A stretch of DNA of 64,000 nt from an uncultured Porphyromonadaceae bacterium (GTDB lineage Bacteria > Bacteroidota > Bacteroidia > Bacteroidales > Muribaculaceae), in assembly GCA_947175265.1 (NCBI GenBank), contig CAMWMD010000011.1, positions 1 to 64,000 on the forward strand, written 5' to 3'. A program made the position numbers and the translations under genes. Positions within the stretch are counted from its first letter, which is position 1. Each line of letters opens with the position of its first letter. The notes beneath the pieces are model-generated. The model was not told the DNA's origin and ran no database searches. It saw nothing but the letters and a program-made list of their open reading frames with translations. Of this stretch, positions 1-10,128 are shown in pieces.

Positions 1-37
1 AAAGTGTGGCGTATCATCATGGAAGAAATTAGATAAC

Positions 38-243
38 AATCTCTTCCTAAGAGATACTTATTTGTAATGACAAAATTACGAAATATTTTTATTATAAACA
101 AATTACGGCTCTCTTTTTTTATCCTATTTTTCCTTTCTGACCCCTATCCGGCTGCAATGTGTTTGGCTTATCAAAATTTCCACCTTTGTAAATATTTAAA
201 TATCAATATTATAAATTTTATCCGCATCTCTTAGGAAGAGATT
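38..243. promoter_or_regulatory. Candidate invertible promoter segment (inverton)
   Basis: 18-bp perfect inverted repeat aatctcttcctaagagat (38-55) / atctcttaggaagagatt (226-243) flanks 170 bp. Inside, on the minus strand, is TTTG-N20-TAATTTTG (plus-strand CAAAATTA 71-78 and CAAA 99-102), matching the Bacteroidetes promoter consensus and pointing left. Confidence 0.6.
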
Positions 244-281
244 TGGATAGTATAAAAAGAAATAGCGACTATAGTATTCCG

Positions 282-341
282 CAATTTTATAAAAGGAAAG
301 GACACTGATTTTTTTCAGTGTCCTTTCCTTTTATAAAATTG
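282..341. terminator. Long hairpin, 27-bp perfect arms, T6 loop; putative terminator/insulator
   Basis: caattttataaaaggaaaggacactga (282-308) is the exact reverse complement of 315-341. Confidence 0.8.
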
Positions 342-413
342 ATTTCTCAACCCTCGGGGCTGAAATTATAGAACGGCTATTGGTATACAATATAATAAAG
401 GGGCATACAGGAA

Positions 414-1097
414 TTACTTTCGAGGAATATCGGAATAAAGTGCGGTAAATGCTTTTTCAAGGCGGGGAATGGCATCTGAGAAATGATTACCGGGTACGCT
501 TTCAAATTCTACACGTATCCCATTTTCCTTTAACAGGGTAATTATAAACTCGGTATCTTTGCCGACAGATTGGAAAGCCTTGACGTTTGATTTTGGCTCC
601 TGATCACCAAGGAGGAAAAACCCGAACCCTGATCTATGGGGAACCTCAATTTTGCTGATCCAGTCTATAAAACCATCATACCAGAAAGAGCCTGAAAGCG
701 AAGCGATATTTTCGAATGAATCGCAAATCATCCATTGCCACAAGGCAAAGAGTCCTGACATCGATACTCCGACGAGGCTACGCTCCACTTCACCATTCAC
801 CTGAAGTTTATTTTCAATCTGTGGGATGACTTCAGTCTGCAAAAGTTTTAGAAATTCCGGCGACTCACCTTTGAAATCGGGGTCACCTTTCGGCACACCG
901 GTAGCAGGCCATGGACTGAACACATTCTGCCAATCCATTCCGGTAATCACCACGATTGTCACTCCATACTTTTCAGCCGCCTGTTCAATCCATTCGGAGA
1001 GCATATCCATAGGGTAGAGGATATATGCGATTTTATCCTTGCTGACAATTGTGCTACAAAGGCAACTTAGGTTCCCTATATTAATTTTCAGTGTCAT
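414..1097 (-). CDS. Putative alpha/beta-hydrolase esterase
   Basis: GVSMSGLFALWQW nucleophile-elbow-like motif; overlaps the upstream GNAT gene. Confidence 0.65.
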   Translation of the reverse strand: MTLKINIGNLSCLCSTIVSKDKIAYILYPMDMLSEWIEQAAEKYGVTIVVITGMDWQNVFSPWPATGVPKGDPDFKGESPEFLKLLQTEVIPQIENKLQVNGEVERSLVGVSMSGLFALWQWMICDSFENIASLSGSFWYDGFIDWISKIEVPHRSGFGFFLLGDQEPKSNVKAFQSVGKDTEFIITLLKENGIRVEFESVPGNHFSDAIPRLEKAFTALYSDIPRK

Positions 1098-1539
1098 AAT
1101 ACTTCATCATGTCAGCCATATCGCGAAACCCGAGTGAGGTGTACACGGGTTTGCCGTCGGCAGTGGTTTCAAGATATATTTTACCGCAGTTCCGCTTCTT
1201 CGCCTCTTCAACAAGGTGGGAAACAATCTTATGGGCGATTCCATGTTTACGGAAAGCCTCACGCACATATATGTTCATCAGATAAGCGCACCGGCCCGAA
1301 GGATTGTCAGGCGACGGAAGTTCATCACTGAAGCAAATTCCTCCACATCCGCAGTCTTCCCGTTGGAATTCGGCGACGAAGGCTATATGTGTATCATCCG
1401 GAATATGCCGAAGATAATATTGGCGGTTGGCCTCAAGAAGAGACGAATCGGCTTCTTCACCGAAAACATTCCTTATCACTTCTGCCCGCCACTCCATTAA
1501 AGTAGGTATGTCGGCTATCTGTCGTAATATAATCATCAT
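1081..1539 (-). CDS. GNAT family N-acetyltransferase
   Basis: MNIYVREAFRKHGIAHKIVSHLVEEAKKRNCGKIYLETT matches GNAT motif A. Confidence 0.8.
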   Translation of the reverse strand: MMIILRQIADIPTLMEWRAEVIRNVFGEEADSSLLEANRQYYLRHIPDDTHIAFVAEFQREDCGCGGICFSDELPSPDNPSGRCAYLMNIYVREAFRKHGIAHKIVSHLVEEAKKRNCGKIYLETTADGKPVYTSLGFRDMADMMKYYDTEN

Positions 1540-3026
1540 ACGCCCCCTTCCTTCATGACTACCGGTAGGGATGCGACATCTACCTTTCCTCTGCGGGTGA
1601 GGGGAATTTCCTTTACTTTGACAAAAAATTCCGGCACCATAAAATTGGTAAGCCGGTCGCTGAGGAATTTCCGTATCTCCTTAAGCGTAGCCCCCTCTTT
1701 GGGTATGATGTATGCGGTAAGGTAGTGCAGCCCGTTGTCGTCAAGGAATGCACGGACGACTCCACGCTCAACCTGCGGGCAGGTGTTGAGCACATTCTCC
1801 ACCTCCTCCGGCTCGACTCTCTTCCCGAGAATCATCACCTGATCATCGCGGCGGTGCAGGAAAGCGATGTTGCCGTCGGGGAGTTCATAGCCGAGGTCGC
1901 CGCTACGGTACATTCGCGTGCCATCCTCAAGAGTGACGAAATTTGCCTGCTCCGGAGCATTGTTGATATATCCTCGGCTTACCCCTTCGCCAAAGATGCA
2001 GATCTCTCCCACAGTACCTTGCGGAACTTCCTTAAGCTCCTTGTCAAGTATCTTCACTTCGACACCTTTTACGGCTTTCCCGACAGGGAAAGTGCCATCG
2101 GCAAGCGGTTCGGCATTATCCACGCGGAAGTAGTTGGAGCAGACTGTAGTTTCGCTCGGACCGTAGGTATTGTAGATTTTTATCCCCCGATCTTTAAGGC
2201 GGGTGATATAACTTGCCCGGATAACGTCGCCTCCGCTTATTATAAGTTTTATTGATTTCGGAATGTAATCGAGTTTGTTCATTTCGGCGAGAAGATACGG
2301 GAAGCCGTCGATGATAGTCACCCCGTGACGCTCGGCAAATTTCAGTAATCCTGTAAGCGAACCGTTATGAATGGCGTGGGAAGGTATACAGAGTGCGGCC
2401 CCGTTGAGAAGCGTGGTATATACCTCCTCTACGAAAATATCGAAGGAGCATACTGAATACTGGAGCATCACGTTGCCCGGTCCGGTCTTGAACTCTGCTT
2501 CAAATGCCTCACAGTAATTGACCACCGAGTGATTCTCCACGCAGACTCCTTTCGGTTTGCCGGAAGTGCCTGATGTGTAAAGCACATATGCCAAACCATC
2601 CGGCTCGCTACGGTCGGTCATTATCTTGTCGGTAGTTTTGAGATGCTTGCAGAAATTGTCGTTGATGATGAGATCCACTTCGGCGGTCTGCATCATATAG
2701 TCTATGCGTTCCTGAGGGAGAGATGGCTCTGCAGGCACGTAGAATGCGCCATTTTTCAACACGGCGAGCATCGCCGCTATCTGTTCCGCTCCATGGTGCA
2801 TCACTATTCCGACCGACTTTGGTTGTCGGTCATAAAATTTGGCGGCGATGGCATCGACCATTTTGTCAAGTTCGGAAAACGACAAACTGCGGTCATCCTC
2901 AATAATCGCTGTGTTTTCGCTATATTTATCGGCTATTTCCTTAAAACAGGAATAGATTGTTCTCTTATTCATATTCTTGTAGTATTGCTTTATTACTATA
3001 AGCGGCAATCTATCAAACTTGTTCAA
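1536..3026 (-). CDS. Stand-alone amino acid adenylation domain (AMP-binding enzyme)
   Basis: YVLYTSGTSGKPKGV, NTYGPSETTV and YRSGDLGYELPDGNIAFLHRRDDQVMILGKRVEPEEVE core motifs. Likely start is the internal MNKRTIYS. Confidence 0.85.
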   Translation of the reverse strand: MNKFDRLPLIVIKQYYKNMNKRTIYSCFKEIADKYSENTAIIEDDRSLSFSELDKMVDAIAAKFYDRQPKSVGIVMHHGAEQIAAMLAVLKNGAFYVPAEPSLPQERIDYMMQTAEVDLIINDNFCKHLKTTDKIMTDRSEPDGLAYVLYTSGTSGKPKGVCVENHSVVNYCEAFEAEFKTGPGNVMLQYSVCSFDIFVEEVYTTLLNGAALCIPSHAIHNGSLTGLLKFAERHGVTIIDGFPYLLAEMNKLDYIPKSIKLIISGGDVIRASYITRLKDRGIKIYNTYGPSETTVCSNYFRVDNAEPLADGTFPVGKAVKGVEVKILDKELKEVPQGTVGEICIFGEGVSRGYINNAPEQANFVTLEDGTRMYRSGDLGYELPDGNIAFLHRRDDQVMILGKRVEPEEVENVLNTCPQVERGVVRAFLDDNGLHYLTAYIIPKEGATLKEIRKFLSDRLTNFMVPEFFVKVKEIPLTRRGKVDVASLPVVMKEGGV

Positions 3027-3119
3027 AGTCTACTAAAAATGACCCTCATTCTACTAAATTAGTCACTTCTTATGCCAAAATCAGAATCTTTATATAATTT
3101 TGTATTGCAAAGAAGGAGA

Positions 3120-3216
3120 ATAGGAGTAGATGATTATATCTTTTTCTTCCTCGGTCATGTGTGGAGCCCCGTTAATGCTGTAGTCGAAGAATGTAAAGGT
3201 GTCTATCCTCTTTTCT
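3120..3216 (-). pseudogene. Remnant of an AraC-type regulator
   Basis: Minus-strand translation KRIDTFTFFDYSINGAPHMTEEEKDIII resembles EKDIKNFSFFDYRINEALHMSEEERDIMI in the intact AraC gene 8003-8905. Confidence 0.6.
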
Positions 3217-3277
3217 TGTCAATCTTACAGATTATTATTAAATTTGCGCTTGTCAAGCAATTTGAAAATCAGGCGAT

Positions 3278-3760
3278 ATGAAAGTTAAAAATTTTTTATT
3301 CCCAGTTATTGCTCTGCTTGCCGTAGCTTGCTCCGGCAATAAGAATCAGAGCCAAAAGGAAGTCAAGACCGATGTTGCAACAGAAGTAACCGTCAACAAT
3401 GCCGATATCCTCGGCCAGTGGTATATTGAAAACATATTTTTCAGCGACTCCGACTTTGTCCGTCCTACTGAAGAGATACCCGGTAGCCGCATGTATGTTA
3501 TTTTTGAGCCTGACAGCAGTTATTCTGTCATGACTAACTGTAACCACGGAGCAGGGCATTACAAACTTTCCGGAAATGCCATCTCTTTTGAAGATGCCGC
3601 TTGGACTGAACTCGCATGCGACAATATGAAAACGGAAGAAGCCATCCGAAAAATTCTTCCTTTGCTGGGCACGGTTGAAATAGAGAACGACTCGGTAATG
3701 CGCATAAACTCGGATGCTGAGCCATATCTCATCCTGCTGAAAGCCAAAGAAATTAAATGA
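3278..3760 (+). CDS. Putative lipoprotein, META/lipocalin-like
   Basis: Lipobox-like LLAVACSG signal; compact beta-type sequence. Confidence 0.5.
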   Translation: MKVKNFLFPVIALLAVACSGNKNQSQKEVKTDVATEVTVNNADILGQWYIENIFFSDSDFVRPTEEIPGSRMYVIFEPDSSYSVMTNCNHGAGHYKLSGNAISFEDAAWTELACDNMKTEEAIRKILPLLGTVEIENDSVMRINSDAEPYLILLKAKEIK

Positions 3761-3780
3761 CACACTAACCTGTCTTTTCC

Positions 3781-3827
3781 GCTTAGTGGGCTTTACCGTA
3801 CTTCCCGAAGCGCGGTAAAGCCTAAGC
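3781..3827. terminator. Stem-loop terminator candidate
   Basis: ggctttaccg (3789-3798) pairs with cggtaaagcc (3813-3822), with extra gctta/taagc pairing. Confidence 0.55.
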
Positions 3828-3994
3828 TTTCTGGATTTCGCATTGGACAAAGTTGAAATATTGCAACCATAAACAACCATAATGCATAAAAATGGATTGA
3901 AACGTTGCAGAATTTAGATACAATTATACAAACTTAATTAAGTTTGCGCTCAAATAAAATAACATCAGTACCAACCGGCAATTAACCTTCAATT

Positions 3995-4654
3995 ATGCGA
4001 CGACTCCCTGTTTATATTGTCATAGATGTTTCCTCTTCAATGAGAGGCGAACCTATTGCGGCGGTAAATAATGGCATTGACTCATTAGTGCAGTCCCTAT
4101 GTTGCGATCCATACGCACTGGAGACTACTTGCCTCAGCATCATAACATACAGCACGGAGGCACAACAGATTGTTCCATTGACTGAAGTTTATAAATTCCG
4201 GAAGCCGGAGATAATTGCAAAAGGACAGTCGGCCTTAGGGGCTGCGCTTAATCTTCTTTGCGAATGTATCAAGAATGAGGTACACAAGACAACCGAAGAA
4301 AGAAAAGGGGATTGGCGGCCTCTGGTATTTTTCCTCTCAGACGGCGGTCACTCAGGCCCCATCGCCAAACCGGTAGCAGAGTTTAAGAAAGTGAATTGTG
4401 GCACCGTTGTCGCATGTGCCACAGGAATGAAATCTCATTTCGACTTACTCAGAAAACTCACGGAAAATATAATCGTCATCTCTTCCGCTAACGCCGGCGA
4501 CATCAAATCATTCTTCAAATGGGTGTCATGTTCGGTAAGCACTTCGAGTATGATGGTCAACGAAAGAAATAAGGAAGGGGAGGGGCTGTCGTCATTGCCA
4601 CCTCTTCCCGACAACATAAAAATCTTTCATCCGGCACGGAACACCGAAAAATAA
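3995..4654 (+). CDS. VWA domain protein (TerY-like)
   Basis: PVYIVIDVSSSMRGEPI is a MIDAS DxSxS motif; VFFLSDGGHSG. Confidence 0.8.
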   Translation: MRRLPVYIVIDVSSSMRGEPIAAVNNGIDSLVQSLCCDPYALETTCLSIITYSTEAQQIVPLTEVYKFRKPEIIAKGQSALGAALNLLCECIKNEVHKTTEERKGDWRPLVFFLSDGGHSGPIAKPVAEFKKVNCGTVVACATGMKSHFDLLRKLTENIIVISSANAGDIKSFFKWVSCSVSTSSMMVNERNKEGEGLSSLPPLPDNIKIFHPARNTEK

Positions 4655-4718
4655 TGTGACGTGATTTCACAGGCATTTTATCTGTCGCCAAGTAAATCTG
4701 TAGTTAAAGTAATCAGTT

Positions 4719-6752
4719 ATGGGTATATTAGATTTTATATTAGGTAAAAAGTCGGGAAAGACGTTACAGGCTTCGATGGAGATTATGCCTTCTCCGGAGC
4801 CTGAATATAAACCTTCGTCAGAGCAGAAAGCAAAACCAAGCCTGCAGAATAAGCCTGAGGCTCCGGCTATGCCTAAACCACAACATAATGCTACCCCCAA
4901 TCCAAACAGTGAGCCTATTCCTTATATCCCACCGGTTGCATCAGCACAACGGGAGGTATCAGACTATCTGTCGAAAAATCCTGAAGGCATAACATTTATA
5001 CATGGCAAAGCAGGATGCGGAAAGACATATCTTATCAACGAGATAGAGGCTACCAATCGTGGCTGCCAGGTTCTCACCCCCACTAATCTTGCGGCAACGC
5101 TTTACAAGAGAGCGAGGACAATACATTCTTTCTTCAGGAAAGGATTTGATGAGTTAATTGAAGGATACCAGGATCCCGCCAATATCTCATCGGAGAAGGC
5201 AAATGCAATGGCTTCTGAACTTTCAGGAGTCACAATGCTTGTGTTTGATGAAATATCTATGGTAAGATCTGATACATTTGAAATGATGAATCAGGTATGC
5301 CGGAAAGCAATGGATAATAAGTTGCCTTTCGGAGGCATCCCGGTTGTAGTGGTCGGTGATTTGTTCCAGTTGCCTCCTATTGTAAGTGATGAGGCCGTTT
5401 ATGACTATTTAGTAAAGGAGTATGGTGGTGTTTATTTCTTTGATAGCCATGTCATTCGGGATAATCTGAACGCAGTGAGACTCTTTGAATTGGAAAAGTC
5501 GTATCGTCAGAAGAATGACCCCCGATTTGTCGAATTGCTTGATGCTTTTCGTGAGCCGCTTACTGATGAGAAAAAGGTAGAACTTCTCGAATCTCTTAAT
5601 ACACGTGTTACGATGTCATTACCGGATGATGCAATTTATATCGCGTCTTCAAATGAAGAGGTAAGCAAGATCAACACTTCGCATCTCGACGACCTTCCCG
5701 GCAAAACTGTGGTCATAGAAGCGAAATATAAAATCAGGCTCCGTAACAGCACGTCGCATGTAGAACTCAAGCACAGTGATCTGCCAAGCGATTACAATAT
5801 TGAACCGATCATACTACCGTCGCAATATGACAGCGTCTTGAATTTTAAAATTGGAGCCCGTGTGATGCTTACTAAAAACAGCAAGAGGTTTGGCTACTGT
5901 AATGGTGATATAGGTACGGTCAAAGATTTCAATGGTGTGTATTTCACTATCGCACTTGATAATGGCTCGACAATAATTTGTCCCCATCCAAGAGACAAAT
6001 ACAAGAACTCACAGATTGTTGATTATCGGTATGAATTGGAGTATGATGCAGGGAAGCATAAAATTGTCCGTAAGTCACCATTTGTCCAAAGCACCACACA
6101 ATTTCCTGTAAAACTGGCTTATGCTTTCACGATACATAAATCGCAGGGACAGACATTTGATAAGGTCATCCTCGATTTGAACAGCCATATCTTTGCTCCC
6201 GGTCAACTTTATGTGGCTCTGAGCCGGGCGAAATCTTTAGATAGCCTCTTCCTGACTAAAAAGATAACATATAGCGATATAATCTCTGATGAGTCAATAT
6301 TTCTGTTTCTCAATAAGCTGAGATTGGCAAACGGCGCGAAAGCCACTACCCCCGCACCGATTCCACAACCGCAGCCTACGCCCAAAAGTGCTATTGTCAA
6401 TCCGAGATGCGACGATTTTATATGTTTTGTCAGGATGAATGAGCAAAGCGAGTCGATAAAGGATTTCCTATGCCATTCGCTTGACAGCTACAAGGCCGTG
6501 TTTGCTTTAGGCCGGAATGATATGGCTATGGAAGAATTGGTTAAGGTGATCGATCTTGTCAACGGTTCCTACATTACTGACAGATACAAGGATATGATCA
6601 GAGACATGAAATCAAAGCAGGCGACTTCTGAATACTGTAGTTACAACCTCAATGCCATTTTTGAGATTTACACAGATGTCGTAAAGGAGCCACGACAGCA
6701 ACTGAACATTGACCATAAATATCTCCCGAAAACTAAAAATACCATCGTGTAA
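4719..6752 (+). CDS. PIF1/RecD-like AAA helicase
   Basis: Walker [14 protein letters not shown], Walker [32 protein letters not shown] and YVALSRAKS motifs. Confidence 0.85.
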   Translation: MGILDFILGKKSGKTLQASMEIMPSPEPEYKPSSEQKAKPSLQNKPEAPAMPKPQHNATPNPNSEPIPYIPPVASAQREVSDYLSKNPEGITFIHGKAGCGKTYLINEIEATNRGCQVLTPTNLAATLYKRARTIHSFFRKGFDELIEGYQDPANISSEKANAMASELSGVTMLVFDEISMVRSDTFEMMNQVCRKAMDNKLPFGGIPVVVVGDLFQLPPIVSDEAVYDYLVKEYGGVYFFDSHVIRDNLNAVRLFELEKSYRQKNDPRFVELLDAFREPLTDEKKVELLESLNTRVTMSLPDDAIYIASSNEEVSKINTSHLDDLPGKTVVIEAKYKIRLRNSTSHVELKHSDLPSDYNIEPIILPSQYDSVLNFKIGARVMLTKNSKRFGYCNGDIGTVKDFNGVYFTIALDNGSTIICPHPRDKYKNSQIVDYRYELEYDAGKHKIVRKSPFVQSTTQFPVKLAYAFTIHKSQGQTFDKVILDLNSHIFAPGQLYVALSRAKSLDSLFLTKKITYSDIISDESIFLFLNKLRLANGAKATTPAPIPQPQPTPKSAIVNPRCDDFICFVRMNEQSESIKDFLCHSLDSYKAVFALGRNDMAMEELVKVIDLVNGSYITDRYKDMIRDMKSKQATSEYCSYNLNAIFEIYTDVVKEPRQQLNIDHKYLPKTKNTIV

Positions 6753-6753
6753 A

Positions 6754-7060
6754 ATGGGAAAATGTAAATATTGCGGGCAGTTTCCCCTTTCTTCTGAATA
6801 AGAATGGGCATATCCTTTGGTTATTTCGGGATGTGACTTTGCAGATGCAGAAAGTACGCCGGGAAACGGTGGGCAGGACAAGAGGTTTCAGTATTCGTGT
6901 CTGTAAGGGAGTGTATTATCGCACTGGAGGCTTCAGAGGGAGACCTGTTGAAAATGGACTGGTGGTGCAGAAAGATGGAGCAAATGACAAGCCGATATTG
7001 TTTCGCAATGTCGGCACGAATGCCTACGTCGCCTCTTGCAATATGGCTCGTCTTTTATCC
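6754..7060 (+). pseudogene. Internally deleted remnant of a zinc-ribbon domain protein
   Basis: Starts MGKCKYCGQ then stops. A later frame reads TRGFSIRVCKGVYYRTGGFRGRPVE...GLVV...KPILFRNVGTNAYVASCNMARL, resembling the C-terminus of that family as I recall it. Confidence 0.5.
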
Positions 7061-7219
7061 GTACATTCAGTGTATTGCCATAATATTCATTTATTTAGAT
7101 TATTCAGGCTTTATCTGAAGCAAATGTTTAGGAAAACAAGAGATGTATGTTTTCTCGGAACGTACAAATCGGTTCTTTAAGATAAGACCATGAGCTTTGA
7201 ATTTATCAAAGATACTTTT

Positions 7220-7864
7220 TCATCGTTGTTCGGTATGAAAATTGGTCCATTTTTCATGTTCCTGCTCGGGCAGCCCTTCAACTTGCTTCTGCGCTCTGAT
7301 AGCCTTAATCAGGAAAGCCATATTACGACCGAGATTACGCATGGTCTGGAGCCCTTCAAGATCAGCCTCTACATCTTCCGCCGTGAAACCGTGAACTTCG
7401 TTCCAGTACGTCGATGAGACAACAGGCATTGAACTAATAGTGAAATACTTGTTTATTTCATCAAAAGCGGAGGTACTTCCAGCCCGTCTTGAAGATATGA
7501 CCGCGGCTCCAACCTTCTGATTAAGATCCACTGTCCCGGCTGTGCTGTAGAAAAGTCTGTCGAGCATAGCGAGAAGCTGCCCGTTAGAGCCAGCGTAGTA
7601 TACAGGAGAGCCAATGATCACACCATCTGCTTCAGCCAGTTTTGGTGCGGTTTCATTTACGATATCGTTGAACACGCATTTGCCGTGTGTACGACAATAG
7701 TTGCAGGCTATACAGCCCCGGATATCTTTGGTTCCGGCTTCGATACGCTCGGTCTGAACTCCGTTTTCATTCAGTGTCTTTTCTACTTCATCAAGCGCAC
7801 GTGCGGTGCATCCCTTGATTTTTGGACTCCCATTTATGAGGAGCACTTTGTATGTTTCAGCCAT
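7220..7864 (-). CDS. Flavodoxin / NADPH-dependent FMN reductase family protein
   Basis: KVLLINGSPKIKGCTARALDEV and DGVIIGSPVYYAGSNGQLLAMLDRLFY. Confidence 0.8.
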   Translation of the reverse strand: MAETYKVLLINGSPKIKGCTARALDEVEKTLNENGVQTERIEAGTKDIRGCIACNYCRTHGKCVFNDIVNETAPKLAEADGVIIGSPVYYAGSNGQLLAMLDRLFYSTAGTVDLNQKVGAAVISSRRAGSTSAFDEINKYFTISSMPVVSSTYWNEVHGFTAEDVEADLEGLQTMRNLGRNMAFLIKAIRAQKQVEGLPEQEHEKWTNFHTEQR

Positions 7865-8002
7865 AATTATTGATTTTGCGGTTACTTCTGGTTAGTGCAA
7901 AATTAGATAATTAAATTGAACTATGCAAGAAGTAACATCAGTGTAACCGTCAGAATATTTTGATTTTATACACGTCGGCAAGGACAGAGCCGTCATAAGC
8001 CG

Positions 8003-8905
8003 TTATTCTTTTAAACGTCGCTCACAGTATTCCGACGGTGTCTCACCGGTTATTTTCTTGAATGTGCGCGAGAAATGCTGCGGATAATCGAATCCTAAGG
8101 AATAAGCCACCTCGGAAGAGTTCATCCCGGATACGAGACGGTTCCTGGCAAGTTGCACCATATATTGCTTGATATGATGATTGGCGGTGTCTCCCGTTGA
8201 TTTCTTTATGACATCGCTGAGATAGGTCGGCGACATGTTCAATTGCTCCGAACAATACTGCACTGTCGGAACGCCGTTCTTCAACTGTCGCTCCTCCTCA
8301 AAATAATCTTTCAGCAGTTTTTCGAAGCGTGCAAGTATGTCATTATTGGTAATGGTTCTTGAGACGAACTGACGATTGTAGAATCTCTGGGCATACCGCA
8401 GCAAAAGATTTATGAATCCGGCAATTATCCTGTTCTGCATCGCATCAGCCGGAAATCTCAACTCATTCCTTATCTGGATGAACAGACCTATCATTATATC
8501 CCGTTCCTCCTCCGACATGTGTAGCGCCTCATTTATTCGGTAATCGAAAAAAGAGAAATTCTTGATATCCTTTTCAAGCCCTGTTCCTTGCAATATATCC
8601 GGATGGAATAATAGTGCCCAGCCACTGAGATCGACAAGTTCGCCATCATCTTCCTTACCCCCTATCTGGCCCGGAGCTACGCAGATAAGCGTCCCGTCGG
8701 AATAATCGTATTTCCCGGTGCCGTATTTAAGGTCAAGCTCCTCCTTCCCTTGAAGAAACAACCCGTATACCTCATAGCGATTCAGGCTGTGAGGCACGGG
8801 TGAGAGTTCACTGTAATTTATGACACTTACCAGTTCATGCGTATCGGTCTGACCCATCAGTGAACTATAGTCGGAAGGCTTGCTAACTTTAAGGATCTTA
8901 CTCAT
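8003..8905 (-). CDS. AraC family transcriptional regulator
   Basis: C-terminal VAYSLGFDYPQHFSRTFKKITGETPSEYCERRL. Confidence 0.9.
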   Translation of the reverse strand: MSKILKVSKPSDYSSLMGQTDTHELVSVINYSELSPVPHSLNRYEVYGLFLQGKEELDLKYGTGKYDYSDGTLICVAPGQIGGKEDDGELVDLSGWALLFHPDILQGTGLEKDIKNFSFFDYRINEALHMSEEERDIMIGLFIQIRNELRFPADAMQNRIIAGFINLLLRYAQRFYNRQFVSRTITNNDILARFEKLLKDYFEEERQLKNGVPTVQYCSEQLNMSPTYLSDVIKKSTGDTANHHIKQYMVQLARNRLVSGMNSSEVAYSLGFDYPQHFSRTFKKITGETPSEYCERRLKE

Positions 8906-9038
8906 AAATAATGTGCAGATATGGATTTACGCCATAAAGTTACAAAAAATCTTCTAAAAAATACAGACCCGAAGAAATTGGTTAGACCACAGTAATATTT
9001 GTCACATAAACCTCACCACCATTATCTAATTTTGCAAC

Positions 9039-9284
9039 ATGAAAAAAATCAACGAAATGAAAACTAAAATCATGTTGTCGAAAGACTTCTGTAAGATGGA
9101 GGCCGTAAGATATGTAGCCTTCCGACTCGGCACCACTCCGGAGCGTGTCCTGAAGCGTTATTTTATTCAAAGTGGAATAATTCACTCCAACGATGAGCTT
9201 GCCCCTGACTTTTGCCTGACTCCTAATGAGATGGCTTTGTTCTGCGATCTCGGTGTACATCCTTCAATGATAGAAATCAATTAA
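9039..9284 (+). CDS. Hypothetical protein
   Basis: 81-aa ORF, same strand as the flavodoxin gene. Confidence 0.5.
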   Translation: MKKINEMKTKIMLSKDFCKMEAVRYVAFRLGTTPERVLKRYFIQSGIIHSNDELAPDFCLTPNEMALFCDLGVHPSMIEIN

Positions 9285-9296
9285 AATCACATAAAT

Positions 9297-10016
9297 ATGA
9301 AAAGAATATTGTTATCGCTCGTTCTGATAGTTGCGGCAATTGCCATACAAGCAAAGACACTTGTAGTATATTACAGTTACACAAACAACGTGGATGACAT
9401 AGTCACTGCGCTTTCCAAGCAGATAGACGCGGATGTCGTACGCATACAGCCGGCTGAGAAAGGATTGAACTATGCGGCAAACAACTACGCTATCGGGAGC
9501 GCATTGATCTCCGCGATACGCAACAATCCTAATGATGCCGCTTCCTATCCGGCTATCGACCCTGTGAATGTGAACCTCGCTGATTATGACTGCATCATCA
9601 TAGGAGCCCCATTATGGTGGAGCAATATGGCAGCCCCATTACAATCATTCCTTTTTAAATATGGCAAGGATATGTCTGGAAAACGTATAGGCCTTATCGT
9701 CTCAAGTGCGAGCAGTGGAATCAGTGGAGTGGAGGGCGATGCAAAGCGTCTTATTCCAGAGGGTGATTTCTTTTCTCCAAGTCTGTGGATCCGTTCCTCT
9801 CAGACATCCAATGCCGCAGCAATGATATCAGAATGGCTGAAAACAATAGACTATGACTCTATGACAGGTGTAGAGGAGATCAGAACAGACCAAAATATCG
9901 GAAAATATACCATTTTTTCAGTTTCCGGAGCAATGGTGGCGAAAGATGCGTTATCATTGCAGAACCTTGAAAAAGGTCTTTATATAGTGAATGGAAAAAA
10001 GATTTATAAAAAATAA
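9297..10016 (+). CDS. Flavodoxin domain protein, exported
   Basis: Signal peptide; KTLVVYYSYTNNVDDIV and YDCIIIGAPLWWSNMAAPLQSFL. Confidence 0.8.
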   Translation: MKRILLSLVLIVAAIAIQAKTLVVYYSYTNNVDDIVTALSKQIDADVVRIQPAEKGLNYAANNYAIGSALISAIRNNPNDAASYPAIDPVNVNLADYDCIIIGAPLWWSNMAAPLQSFLFKYGKDMSGKRIGLIVSSASSGISGVEGDAKRLIPEGDFFSPSLWIRSSQTSNAAAMISEWLKTIDYDSMTGVEEIRTDQNIGKYTIFSVSGAMVAKDALSLQNLEKGLYIVNGKKIYKK

Positions 10017-10128
10017 GAAGATTATGAAAGCACAACCCACAATAGCATTAGGAACATGGTTCCTACATCCTGTCGGGAGACGTTATAGGTAAATGCCGCA
10101 AGATGCACGGTAACTGGAGTAAAATTGA

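Noticed and set aside
3072-3281. 69-aa plus-strand ORF
   Set aside because: Overlaps the antisense AraC remnant, which explains the sequence better.
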